From: Sphingomonas sp. AR_OL41
Lineage (GTDB): Bacteria; Pseudomonadota; Alphaproteobacteria; Sphingomonadales; Sphingomonadaceae
Direction of reading: 5' to 3'
NCBI RefSeq assembly: GCF_029911635.1
Contig: NZ_JARYTI010000032.1
Location: 1 to 54,962 of the forward strand
DNA length: 54,962 nucleotides
The notes below the pieces were generated by a model. The model was given only the letters and a program-made list of their open reading frames with translations. It had not been told where the DNA came from and made no database searches. Each line of letters begins with the position of its first letter. The first letter of the stretch is position 1. Position numbers and translations under genes: made by a program. Positions 43,743 through 52,163 of this stretch are shown piece after piece.

Positions 43743-45726
43743 AGACCCGCACCGCCTCGTCTTCGGCCGTCGCCGTATGCGGCGCGAACCACAGGATCAG
43801 GATGAGCAGCGCCGTCACCGCACCGATCGCGGCGAGCGCCACCGAATGGGTGAGCAGCCCGCCGAACAACGGCATCAGCGAGACCGACAAGGCGAAGGGC
43901 AACCAGCTGTCGCCGGGCATTTTGAGGATGACATCGGGCACGCCGTCGAGCGGCGTCACCGCCAGTGTTTCCTTGCCCTGGTCGAGCAAAAATCCCTCGG
44001 CGAAGACGCTACGCTCGGTGGTGTCGCCGAGCCGGTCCTCCCATAGTGGGTGGCGTGAGGCGACCAGCGGGATCACCGCGAAATTGTATACGGGCGGGGG
44101 CGAGGCGATCGCCCATTCGAGCGTCGGGCCGTCCCAGGGATTTGGTCCGGCTAGCCGTCCGCTGCGCGCGCTCTGCCAGATGTTGATGAAGAACAGCAGG
44201 AGACCGAAGGCGAACAGAAACGCCCCCAGCGTGATGATCATGTTGGTCGTCGAAAAGCCCATGTCGGCGCCGTAGGTCCACACGCGTCGCGGCATCCCGA
44301 CGAGGCCAAGCCAGTGCATCGGCAGGAAGGCGAAATTGAAACCGATGAACATCAGACCGAACACCCACCGACCGAGCCTCTCGTCCATCATCCGGCCGCG
44401 CATCTTGGGAAACCAGTGATAGACCGCGCCGACGACCGCGAACAGGTTGATGCCGATCAGCACATAATGGAGATGGGCTACGATGAAATAGGTGTCGGTC
44501 AACTGCCAGTCGAGCACCAGGCTGGCGGTCATCACGCCCGAGACTCCGCCGATCACGAACAGCAAGATGACGCTGGTAAAGAACAGGAACGGGACCGTGA
44601 TACGCGCCCGGCCGGTCCAGATCGTCGCAATCCACGCGAACACCGATACAGCTGACGGGATCGCGATGACGAAGCTCGCGGCGGAGAAGAAGCTGAGCGC
44701 GAGCGTCGGCACCCCGGTCGCGAACATATGATGCAGCCACACGCCGAAGCCGACCACCATCGTCGCAACGGTCGCCATCGCGACCAGCGTGTAGCCGACC
44801 AGCGGACGGCGGCAGTGCACCGGCAAGGCATCGGACACCATGCCCATCGCCGGCAGCACGATCGCATAGACCCAGGGATGGCCGAAAATCCAGAACAGGT
44901 GCTGCCACAGCAAGGGCTGGCCACCGCCCGACACTTCGAAGAAATGCGTTCCGAGATTGCGGTCGAACCACAGGAACAGGCAGGCAAGGCTGACCGCCGG
45001 CACAGCGAACAGGTTGGCGACGCTCGCGGTCAGCGTACCCCAGACAATGATGGGCAGCCGGTTGATCGACATGCCTGGCGCTCGCATCCTGAGCAGGGTC
45101 ACGACGAAATTGGCCGACCCGACCGTGGTCGAGATGCCGAGGAAGATCAGCCCAAGGCAATAGACGTCAATATTGGGTCCCGGCGAGAATTCGGCTGCCG
45201 TATTGGGGACATAGGCAAACCAGCCGCCATCCGGTGCCGCACCGAACGGGAAGCTCAGATAGAGGAAAATGCCGGCCACGAGGAAAAGCCAGTAGCTGAG
45301 CGCATTGAGGCGCGGGAAAGCCATGTCACGGCTCCCGAGCATGAGCGGCCAGAGAAAATTGGAAAAGCCCGACAGGATCGGCAGCGCGTATAGGAAGATC
45401 ATCGTCACGCCGTGCATCGAGAAGAGTTGGTTATATTGCTCGGGCGTGAGCACGGTCGCGTCAGGGCGGGCGAGCTGGATGCGCATCACCAGCGCCTCGC
45501 ACCCCCCGACCACGAGGAAGACAAATGCGGTAAACAGGTAACGGATGCCGATCACCTTGTGGTCGACGCTCCCGAACCAGCCTTTCAGACCCGGCGACTC
45601 GCCCCACGCCGCCTCCAGGCGCTCCGCAATCTCCGGCGGGTTGGGCGACAAGGGTGGTTTCGGATCGACCGGACCGCTCGACCCATCGCCTCTGGCCAGC
45701 GCCGCCTCGTTGAAACTGGTGCTCAT
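43735..45726 (-). CDS. Heme-copper oxidase subunit I, caa3-like, with altered proton-channel residues
   Basis: A 663-residue subunit I. All redox ligands are present: His105 (FSMHGVTM) and His420 (AHLHYV) for the low-spin heme, His418 for the high-spin heme, and His283, His332 and His333 for CuB. The His-Tyr cross-link pair is in HPWVY (His283/Tyr287). The D-channel entry Asp (Asp134, GSRDMAFPR) is kept. However, the Glu of the usual HPEVY motif is Trp285, the Tyr-Ser that replaces it in A2-type enzymes is absent (WIFGHPWVY), and the K-channel Lys of TGIKIFSW is Ser361 (SAVSVFAW). Two helices are added at the C-terminus (WLPFALSVSLMPLFGGLLTH...). Oxygen reduction looks possible, but the proton routes must differ from textbook enzymes. 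It is the middle gene of the PQQ dehydrogenase/oxidase operon. Confidence 0.92.
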   Translation of the reverse strand: MSTSFNEAALARGDGSSGPVDPKPPLSPNPPEIAERLEAAWGESPGLKGWFGSVDHKVIGIRYLFTAFVFLVVGGCEALVMRIQLARPDATVLTPEQYNQLFSMHGVTMIFLYALPILSGFSNFLWPLMLGSRDMAFPRLNALSYWLFLVAGIFLYLSFPFGAAPDGGWFAYVPNTAAEFSPGPNIDVYCLGLIFLGISTTVGSANFVVTLLRMRAPGMSINRLPIIVWGTLTASVANLFAVPAVSLACLFLWFDRNLGTHFFEVSGGGQPLLWQHLFWIFGHPWVYAIVLPAMGMVSDALPVHCRRPLVGYTLVAMATVATMVVGFGVWLHHMFATGVPTLALSFFSAASFVIAIPSAVSVFAWIATIWTGRARITVPFLFFTSVILLFVIGGVSGVMTASLVLDWQLTDTYFIVAHLHYVLIGINLFAVVGAVYHWFPKMRGRMMDERLGRWVFGLMFIGFNFAFLPMHWLGLVGMPRRVWTYGADMGFSTTNMIITLGAFLFAFGLLLFFINIWQSARSGRLAGPNPWDGPTLEWAIASPPPVYNFAVIPLVASRHPLWEDRLGDTTERSVFAEGFLLDQGKETLAVTPLDGVPDVILKMPGDSWLPFALSVSLMPLFGGLLTHSVALAAIGAVTALLILILWFAPHTATAEDEAVRVYG

Positions 45727-46724
45727 CGCAGCGACCCCAGATAGCGCACAACGGCATGCCGGTCGGCATCGCCGAGCTCGACCTGGGGCATGAGTGCCCC
45801 GGGCTTCACCGTCTGGGTTTCGGCGAGCCAGCGCTCACGCGCGGCGACGCTGTTGGGCAACAGACCGGCAGCGATCGTCGGACGGCTGGCGAAATGCGTG
45901 AGGTCGGGGCCATAGATGCCCGCCGCGCCGGTGCCGCGCACCGTGTGGCACGCCCCGCAACTGGCCATGAAGAGCTGCTGGCCGCGCGTGTCCGGCAGCG
46001 AGGCCGGCGCGCGCTCGGCCGCCATCCAGCGGGCGAACGCGGGCGGAGCAAGCGCTGTCACCGCGAATGCCATCCGCGCATGCTCGAGGCCGCAATATTC
46101 GGCGCATTGCCCGCGATAGGTGCCGGCGTCGCGTGCTTCCAGCCATGTCACATTGGTCCGCCCCGGGATCATGTCCATCTTTGGCCCGAGCTTCGGCACC
46201 CAGAAATCATGGATCACGTCGCCGCTGGTCAGGTCGATCCGCACCGGAACACCGGTCGGGATGACGAGCTGGTTCGCCGTGGTGACGACATAGTCCGGCT
46301 CGCCCGGGTCACGATAGCGGATTTCCCACCACCAGCGGTGCCCGGTCACCTCGACTATAAGGCCGGGCGCCGCAGGGGCCTTGGCCACCGCGCGCGTCGC
46401 GATGAAATTCCAGACCGCCATCGCGATCAGAACCGGCATCGAGAGCCCGACCCCCCAATAGATGAAGTTGAGCCCGCCGGTTTCTCGCGCGACCGAAGAG
46501 TCGGGCTCGCGGCGCGCGCGGCGGACCGACACGGCGATCGCAGCCCCAATCAGGATGACGATGACCAGCGTGACGCCAACCGCGATCGTCGAAAATCCCC
46601 AGGCGATCTGCTGGAGGATGTCGCCGCTGGCGCTCCCGCTCCCCGTCATATAGCCGAGCGGCGCGCCTGAACAGCCGCCGAGCGCCAGGAGGCCCGCGAC
46701 GCCGAGACGGCACCCGCGCATCAT
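45723..46724 (-). CDS. Cytochrome c oxidase subunit II with fused cytochrome c domain (caa3 type)
   Basis: A 333-residue lipoprotein (LLALGGC, Cys18) with two helices, a CuA cupredoxin domain and a C-terminal heme c domain. CuA ligands are His172 (VIHDFWVP), Cys207, Glu209, Cys211, His215 and Met218 (CAEYCGLEHARM). The heme c site is CGACH (256-260), with a distal Met in PGALMPQV. The aromatic electron-entry stretch GHRWWWEIRY is kept. This arrangement accepts electrons from a small cytochrome c, encoded just upstream with an ATGA overlap, and passes them to subunit I, whose gene follows with another ATGA overlap. Confidence 0.93.
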   Translation of the reverse strand: MMRGCRLGVAGLLALGGCSGAPLGYMTGSGSASGDILQQIAWGFSTIAVGVTLVIVILIGAAIAVSVRRARREPDSSVARETGGLNFIYWGVGLSMPVLIAMAVWNFIATRAVAKAPAAPGLIVEVTGHRWWWEIRYRDPGEPDYVVTTANQLVIPTGVPVRIDLTSGDVIHDFWVPKLGPKMDMIPGRTNVTWLEARDAGTYRGQCAEYCGLEHARMAFAVTALAPPAFARWMAAERAPASLPDTRGQQLFMASCGACHTVRGTGAAGIYGPDLTHFASRPTIAAGLLPNSVAARERWLAETQTVKPGALMPQVELGDADRHAVVRYLGSLR

Positions 46725-47299
46725 TGCCCCTCGATAGCGCTGCCGCCCTCGGCCGCGTTCGGCTGCGATTTGACGTCGGTCGATGGCGGACGGTCACCGC
46801 GCAGCGCCGCCACAGCATCCTTGGGCGCGACGCCGCCGCCGAGCGAGCTGACATAGGCGGTGATCTTCCACAGCTGATCGGCCGGCAAGGCATGGCCCCA
46901 TGCAGGCATGCCCTGCGGCCTGCCCTCGTAGATGGTCTTGTAGATCTGCGCCGGCGCACCGCCATAGCGCCAATAGGAGTCGTTGAGCGCCGGCCCCATA
47001 TTGCCGCCGCCATCATAGCCGTGACAGCCAGCGCAGTTCATCGCCTGGTACAGGCGCTTGCCGTCGGCGATTGCCTGCGGCGATGTGCCATAGGGATTGG
47101 GCATGTCGATCGCGCCACCGGGAGCCGCGGCGCCGGCGATATCGCCGAGCGCGACCGATGCCGGTCCCTGATAGCCGATATTGGTCGGCACAACGCCGTT
47201 GCGTTGCCCATCCACGCCATGCGCGACGATCCAGCCCGACGCACTCGCCCCCAATGCTGCCGCGGCGAGGGCGATCGCTGCAATGCTGGCGGTCTTCAT
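46721..47299 (-). CDS. Periplasmic cytochrome c (alcohol-dehydrogenase partner)
   Basis: A 192-residue mono-heme cytochrome c. It has an uncleaved or cleaved N-terminal hydrophobic segment (ASIAAIALAAAALGASASGWIVAHG), CAGCH at 89-93 and a distal Met in GRPQGMPAWGHALP. It lies 1 bp after the PQQ dehydrogenase stop and overlaps the oxidase subunit II start. This position suggests it carries electrons from the quinoprotein to the caa3-type oxidase. The C-terminal about 30 residues (RPPSTDVKSQPNAAEGG) look disordered. The start at 47299 is the first ATG after the dehydrogenase and gives a proper export signal. Confidence 0.92.
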   Translation of the reverse strand: MKTASIAAIALAAAALGASASGWIVAHGVDGQRNGVVPTNIGYQGPASVALGDIAGAAAPGGAIDMPNPYGTSPQAIADGKRLYQAMNCAGCHGYDGGGNMGPALNDSYWRYGGAPAQIYKTIYEGRPQGMPAWGHALPADQLWKITAYVSSLGGGVAPKDAVAALRGDRPPSTDVKSQPNAAEGGSAIEGQ

Positions 47300-47300
47300 G

Positions 47301-49145
47301 TCACTTGCCTCCCGCCGCCGGCGAGGTCGTCTCCGCGACGTCCTTGCCGTCGATCGAGAAGATGTACAGCGTGGAGCCCCGCGCCGGCAGGCCCGGCCGG
47401 CCCGACTGCACCATCGCCGCGCCGCCGATCCCGCTCGCGACCGCGACATATTGCCGCCCGTCGGGCCCGAGATAGGTGATCGGCTGTCCGATCACGCCCG
47501 AGGACAGCTTCTGCTTCCACAACAGCTTGCCCGAGCGCGCGTCGATCGCCTTGAACCAGCCATCGGTCGTTCCATAGAAAGCAAGATCGCCGGCGGTCGC
47601 GATCGTGCCGGACATGACCATGAACTTCTCGGGGATGCGCCAGGCCACCTTGCCGGCGACCGGGTCCCAGGCGATCAGCGCGCCCCAGTCGCCATCCTTG
47701 CCGTCGACCGAATGACGGGTCATTTCCATGCCGTCATAAGGCGTGCCAGCGATATAGCTGACCTTGTGGTTGGTCAGGTCCATGCAGATGTTGAAGATGC
47801 CGACATAGATGAGGCCGGTCCGCGGGCTGAACGACGGCGGCTCCCAGTCCTTCTGGCCGATATCGGGCGGGCAGATATGCTCGACCTTCTCGCCGACCTT
47901 GGGGGTCTTGGCCGGATTGACGATTGGCCGCTTGGTCTTCCAGTCGAAACCGAGCGACCAGTTTTGCGGCGCGAAATTATCGGCCTTGAGTACCTCGCCA
48001 GTCGCGCGATCGAGCACATAGGCATAAGTGTTGCGATCGAAATGAACGAGGGTGTGGCGAAGCCTGCCGCCGATGGTCAGGTCGAGCAACATCATCTCGT
48101 TGACGCCGTCATAATCCCACTGGTCATGCGGGGTGAACTGATAGGCCCAGACCGCCTCGCCGGTGGTCGCGTCGCGGGCGAATACCGCGCTCGTCCACAA
48201 ATTGTCGCCAGGACGCTGCGCTGGAACTCGCGGGCCGGGGTTCGAGGTGCCGTAATAGATCAAGTTAAGCGTCGGGTCGTAACTGATGAACCCCCACACC
48301 GCCCCCGTTCCATGGATCGCCATGCCGGCCGGCCAGGTCTTCAAACCGAGATCGGTACCGCGATACTGCGGATAGAGCGGCTTGAAGCGCGGACCAATCT
48401 TCACGCCGTGATCTGAACCGGTTGAATAAGCGCGCCACAATTCCTTGCCGCTTTGGAGATCGAGCGCGGCAATCCAGCCGGACACGCCCAGCTCGCCGCC
48501 CGAATTACCGACGAAAACCTTACCGCCGGCGACGAACGCCGACATCGTCATGGTCACGCCGTGCGAGACATCGGCCATCGTCGTGCGCCACAATTCCTTG
48601 CCAGTCTTGAGATCGACCGCGACGACGTGATCGTCGAGCAGGTTGTAGATGAGCTTGGCATCGCCGATCGCCCAGCCGCGCAGAACAGGATCGCAGCATG
48701 CCTTGCCGATCGCCATGGGAGAGGGCTTGGGATCGTAGACCCATTTGATTGGGCCGCCGGGCTTTGTGAGATCGAGGGCAAACGCGCGATTCGGGAAGGG
48801 CGACACGGTATACATCGTGCCCGCGGTGACCAGCGGTGCGCCCTCATGACCGTAAAGTGCCCCGTCGGAAAACGTCCATGCGATCCGCAGCCGGCCGACA
48901 TTGCTGGTGTTGATCTGGTCGAGCGCAGAGTAGCGGCTGTTGGCGTAGTCGCGCGCTTGGCTGGTCCAGTCGCCGGTGGCACCGTCCGGCGCAGTGCTGA
49001 ACGAACCGGGGTCCGTCCGGGCTGCTCCCGCCTGAGCGCCAGCGTTCGCGCCCGATGAGGAGGATGTGCCGGAACAGCCGGACAGCAGCGCCGCCGACAG
49101 AAAGACGATTGCGGCGGCGAAATAGCTGCTTCTCACGGCACTCAC
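47301..49145 (-). CDS. PQQ-dependent alcohol dehydrogenase, lanthanide-type signature, lipoprotein
   Basis: A 614-residue quinoprotein from a GTG at 49145 (AGG about 10 nt upstream; a second GTG at 49136). It has a lipobox (AALLSGC, Cys24), unlike most soluble periplasmic members. It shows the eight-bladed propeller pattern (repeated 'DxxTGKxLWR'), the vicinal disulfide Cys150-Cys151 (ACCDPV), and the metal and PQQ ligands Glu218 (SGGELGV) and Asn302 (YGTSNPGP). The catalytic Asp344 is followed by Asp346 in PHDQWDYDGVNE. The second Asp marks lanthanide-dependent XoxF/ExaF/PedH-type enzymes, where calcium-type MxaF has Ala. It should oxidise an alcohol or aldehyde and reduce cytochrome c. It opens the seven-gene oxidase operon, with a Crp/Fnr-like palindrome 236 bp upstream. 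No PQQ synthesis genes are in the window. Confidence 0.9.
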   Translation of the reverse strand: MSAVRSSYFAAAIVFLSAALLSGCSGTSSSSGANAGAQAGAARTDPGSFSTAPDGATGDWTSQARDYANSRYSALDQINTSNVGRLRIAWTFSDGALYGHEGAPLVTAGTMYTVSPFPNRAFALDLTKPGGPIKWVYDPKPSPMAIGKACCDPVLRGWAIGDAKLIYNLLDDHVVAVDLKTGKELWRTTMADVSHGVTMTMSAFVAGGKVFVGNSGGELGVSGWIAALDLQSGKELWRAYSTGSDHGVKIGPRFKPLYPQYRGTDLGLKTWPAGMAIHGTGAVWGFISYDPTLNLIYYGTSNPGPRVPAQRPGDNLWTSAVFARDATTGEAVWAYQFTPHDQWDYDGVNEMMLLDLTIGGRLRHTLVHFDRNTYAYVLDRATGEVLKADNFAPQNWSLGFDWKTKRPIVNPAKTPKVGEKVEHICPPDIGQKDWEPPSFSPRTGLIYVGIFNICMDLTNHKVSYIAGTPYDGMEMTRHSVDGKDGDWGALIAWDPVAGKVAWRIPEKFMVMSGTIATAGDLAFYGTTDGWFKAIDARSGKLLWKQKLSSGVIGQPITYLGPDGRQYVAVASGIGGAAMVQSGRPGLPARGSTLYIFSIDGKDVAETTSPAAGGK

Positions 49146-49741
49146 GAGGTCGCCTGGCTGAGCGAGAACATCTGGCACCCCTGCCGCGACGCAACGACGC
49201 ACCAATGGCTGGCGATGCCCGTGCCACGCTTCCCAGAGGACCGTCCCCGGCAAGTCGGATCTGGGATGCCGGTCGTCGACATTATTTCCTCGCTCGCCAG
49301 AGCCGTTGTCCCGTCGCTGTACGCCGACGCTTTTTTTGCGCAGAAATAGGGGCCGCCGTCAGCGGCAACAGCAGCGAAAGAGAACAAAAGTTCCTCGCAT
49401 CGTGACCCCGCTGGCGCGACGGCGAAGGTCGCGTTGGCGAACTGGGGGACGATCCGCAGTAACCTTCCCTATGCCGCACCATTCGCGGCAATCGAATCAC
49501 GGGGTGCACGACCCGGGGTGGGTCAGCGTCAGCACCGCATGCTCCTGGGGCTCGTGCTATTACTCGGTTGTTCGAAAGAGGACCGGTGACGACCGCGCCG
49601 AGCTACAAATTCCCCCTTCCGCTGTCGTCCGTTACGGGACACAGGCGCCTACCCAATGAAAAATTTTGGTGGGTCAGGAAGTGGGGCAGCGGATTGAGCT
49701 GCGGTATTTTTCTTTATAAATCAATGCTTTATACGGAAAAA
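49146..49741. other. Upstream region of the PQQ/oxidase operon
   Basis: About 600 bp without a supported gene. It holds the third GGAAC-type palindrome (49381-49394), a TATTTC hexamer on the minus strand (49343-49348) that could be a -10, and an AT-rich end (about 49660-49740) next to the tRNA 3' end. Short frames here show no family similarity. Confidence 0.5.
49381..49394. promoter_or_regulatory. Palindrome AGAAC-AAAA-GTTCC (site 3 of 3)
   Basis: Read on the minus strand it is GGAAC-TTTT-GTTCT, one base from the perfect site at 29575-29588, with the same spacer. It lies upstream of the PQQ dehydrogenase operon and is a candidate Crp/Fnr-family site. Confidence 0.5.
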
Positions 49742-49834
49742 TGGCGGAGACGGAGGGATTCGAACCCTCGGTAGGAGTAATCCCCCTACGGCGGTTTAGC
49801 AAACCGCTGGTTTCAGCCACTCACCCACGTCTCC
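49742..49834 (-). tRNA. tRNA-Ser (anticodon GCU)
   Basis: Read on the minus strand, the acceptor stem GGAGACG (5') pairs with CGTCTCC (3'), followed by G and an encoded CCA. The anticodon stem-loop GCGGTTTGCTAAACCGC gives GCU, which reads AGC/AGU. The long variable arm (GTAGGGGGATTACTCCTAC) and the T loop GGTTCGAATCC fit class II serine tRNA. Length is 90 nt plus CCA. Confidence 0.96.
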
Positions 49835-49995
49835 GGCTGCAGCGAGGTGCGGCTATAGCCGGGGCTGTCGCGGCGATCAACCGCGCTGTTGCGATGGTTT
49901 CGCCGCGCAATCGACTCGCCTCGTCGCGCCGTTCATTGCGCGGCAAGCCGGCACGGCGCTAGGATGGCCGATCGACGCAGGCGGGGAAGGTTATC

Positions 49996-50778
49996 ATGCG
50001 CAAGGCATTGACGTTGTTGGCCGCCGCACTGGCGCTCGGTCTGGCCGCTCCGGGCGTGGCGCAGGTCCGCACGATCGACCCCAACCAGGCGATCGACAAC
50101 GACATCAATCGCCCGCAGACGGCGCCGGCCACCCCGGCACCGTCCTATCCCGTGCAGCCCGAGCAGAGCAGTGCGCCGCAGCCCGACCCCGGCCAGCCGC
50201 TATCGTCCCAGCCGCCGGCCGATCAGGTCGCGCCCGGTACACCGGGCGATGCTCCCACCGCACGCAGCGAGGCCAATCGCGAGGCCGCGACGGCGACGAC
50301 CTTCAAGCGGGAGGAAATTCTCTCCGCCGCCGAAGGCACTTTCGGCAAGGGCGCAGCCGGCCTCGCCGGCATCCTCGAGCGCACGCTGAAGGACCAGGGC
50401 GAGCCCAACGCCTATATCGCCGGGCGCGAGGCGGGCGGCGCGATCGTGCTGGGGCTGCGCTACGGATCGGGCACGATGTATCACAAGGTCGAAGGCCCGA
50501 TGCCGGTGCACTGGACCGGCCCGTCGGTCGGCTTCGACCTGGGCGGCGACGCCAGCAAGGTGTTCGTGCTGGTCTATAATCTCTACGACAGCGAGGAGCT
50601 GTTCCGGCGTTTCCCGGCCGGTGAGGGTCGGCTCTACGTCGTCGGTGGTTTTGCGGCGACCTATTTGCGGCGCGGCAATATCGTGCTGATCCCGATCCGG
50701 CTTGGCGTGGGTTGGCGCCAGGGGGTCAATCTCGGTTATATGAAGTTCAGCCACAAGGGTAAGGTACTGCCGTTCTAG
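49996..50778 (+). CDS. eipA: DUF1134 / EipA-like periplasmic protein
   Basis: A 260-residue protein. It has a signal peptide (MRKALTLLAAALALGLAAPGVAQ), a Pro/Gln-rich disordered stretch (about 30-95), and then the DUF1134 domain (ILSAAEGTFGKGAAGLAGILERTLKDQGEPNAYIAGREAGG... MYHKVEGPMPVHWTGPSVGFDLGGDASKVFVLVYNL... LGVGWRQGVNLGYMKFS). The Brucella homologue EipA is a small beta-barrel periplasmic protein needed for envelope integrity. Here it is a single gene beside tRNA-Ser, and its role is inferred from the family only. A CGCAGGC-TTT-GCCTGCG hairpin follows at 50853-50869, without a T tract. Confidence 0.88.
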   Translation: MRKALTLLAAALALGLAAPGVAQVRTIDPNQAIDNDINRPQTAPATPAPSYPVQPEQSSAPQPDPGQPLSSQPPADQVAPGTPGDAPTARSEANREAATATTFKREEILSAAEGTFGKGAAGLAGILERTLKDQGEPNAYIAGREAGGAIVLGLRYGSGTMYHKVEGPMPVHWTGPSVGFDLGGDASKVFVLVYNLYDSEELFRRFPAGEGRLYVVGGFAATYLRRGNIVLIPIRLGVGWRQGVNLGYMKFSHKGKVLPF

Positions 50779-50913
50779 GGCGCCGCGCGCAGCCGGCCGC
50801 GACCGCCTGATTCGCGCAAGCCCGGCCGGCGCGGCACCGCCGCGACCGACGACGCAGGCTTTGCCTGCGGCGCCCGCGCTTTAATGATGGCCGGCCGAGG
50901 AGCCCCCAGACCC

Positions 50914-51069
50914 ATGTCCGATTCGACCGACGACCTGATGATCGACACCCCCGACGGCCCGATGACCTTCGCCGCATGGAAGAAGAAGCATCCGGTGCAG
51001 ATCCCGTCGCGCCGCACCAAGGGCAAGGATTTGCCCTTCAAGGTCAAGCGCTTCACCGACAAGGATTGA
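50914..51069 (+). CDS. Small conserved-looking protein (51 aa), unknown
   Basis: A 51-residue, Lys-rich frame starting MSDSTDDLMIDTPDGPMTF and ending KVKRFTDKD, with AWKKKHPVQIPSRRTKGKDLPF between. An AGGAG lies about 12 nt upstream, a little far; an earlier in-frame ATG at 50884 has none. The codon use and charged, low-hydrophobicity product look like a real small protein rather than a shadow, and nothing lies on the other strand. I recognise no family. Confidence 0.6.
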   Translation: MSDSTDDLMIDTPDGPMTFAAWKKKHPVQIPSRRTKGKDLPFKVKRFTDKD

Positions 51070-51076
51070 GCCGTCG

Positions 51077-52114
51077 CTACCCCGCGATGCGCCAGGCGAG
51101 CTGCTCGCCGGCGTGGAACGGCACCAGCGTGTCGTCGCCCGCCGCAATATGCTCGGGCACCGCGACCGGCACCCGTTCGAGCGTCACCGTGCCTTCATTG
51201 AGCGGCAACCCGTAGAAGCGCGGGCCATGTTCCGACGCAAAACCTTCGAGCCGGTCGAGCACGCCATCCTCGGCGAACACCGCGGCATAGCTCTCGAGCG
51301 CGTACGGCGCGTTGAAGATGCCGGCGCAGCCGCACGCCGCCTCCTTGCGTGCGGCACTATGCGGCGCGCTGTCGGTGCCGAGAAAGAAGCGCGGCGACCC
51401 CGAGGTGGCGGCGGCACGCACAGCCCGGCGGTGCACCTCGCGCTTGGCAACGGGCAGGCAATAGGCATGCGGCCGCAGCCCACCGTCGAACATCGCGTTG
51501 CGGTTGATCTGGAGATGCTGCGGCGTGATCGTCGCGGCGATGTTCGGTCCGCCCTCGCCGACGAACGCCGCCGCCTCGGCGGTGGTGATATGTTCGAACA
51601 CCACCTTTAGCGCGGGGAAATCGCGCATCAGCGGCGCCAGCACGCGCTCGATGAACACTGCCTCGCGATCGAAGATGTCGACGGTGCGGTCCGTCACCTC
51701 GCCATGGATGAGGAGCGGCATGCCAATCCGCTGCATCGCCTCAAGTACGGCTGCGATGCGGGCAATGTCGGTGACGCCATGCGCGGCATTGGTCGTGGCA
51801 TGCGCCGGGTAGAGCTTGCACGCCGTCACCACGCCCTCGCCCGCACCGCGCACGATCTCGTCGGCCGCGATGTCGTCGGTGAGGTAGAGCGTCATCAGCG
51901 GCGTGAAGTCGGTGCCGGGCGGCAGGGCGGCGATGATCCGGTCGCGATAGGCCGCCGCCGCCGCGCTGGTCGTTACCGGCGGTGCGAGGTTGGGCATCAC
52001 GATCGCCCGCGCGAACTGGCGCGCGGTGTAGGTCGCGACATGCTCCAGCATCGCGCCATCACGGAGGTGGACGTGCCAATCATCGGGGCGGCGGATCACG
52101 AGGCGTTCGGTCAT
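51077..52114 (-). CDS. pyrC: Dihydroorotase (PyrC type)
   Basis: A 345-residue class II dihydroorotase, which forms the pyrimidine ring in UMP synthesis. The zinc motif DDWHVHLRDG is at the N-terminus. Further active-site segments are VTACKLYPAHATTN (carbamylated Lys), MPLLIHGEV, VVFEHITT and FFLGTDSAPHSAARKEAACGCAGIF. Length and motifs fit the E. coli PyrC subgroup. It is a stand-alone gene diverging from ygfZ. Confidence 0.96.
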   Translation of the reverse strand: MTERLVIRRPDDWHVHLRDGAMLEHVATYTARQFARAIVMPNLAPPVTTSAAAAAYRDRIIAALPPGTDFTPLMTLYLTDDIAADEIVRGAGEGVVTACKLYPAHATTNAAHGVTDIARIAAVLEAMQRIGMPLLIHGEVTDRTVDIFDREAVFIERVLAPLMRDFPALKVVFEHITTAEAAAFVGEGGPNIAATITPQHLQINRNAMFDGGLRPHAYCLPVAKREVHRRAVRAAATSGSPRFFLGTDSAPHSAARKEAACGCAGIFNAPYALESYAAVFAEDGVLDRLEGFASEHGPRFYGLPLNEGTVTLERVPVAVPEHIAAGDDTLVPFHAGEQLAWRIAG

Positions 52115-52163
52115 AGGTGCCGCCTTAATTGCCGTTGCGGCCGCGCGCCACTACCTAGGGACA

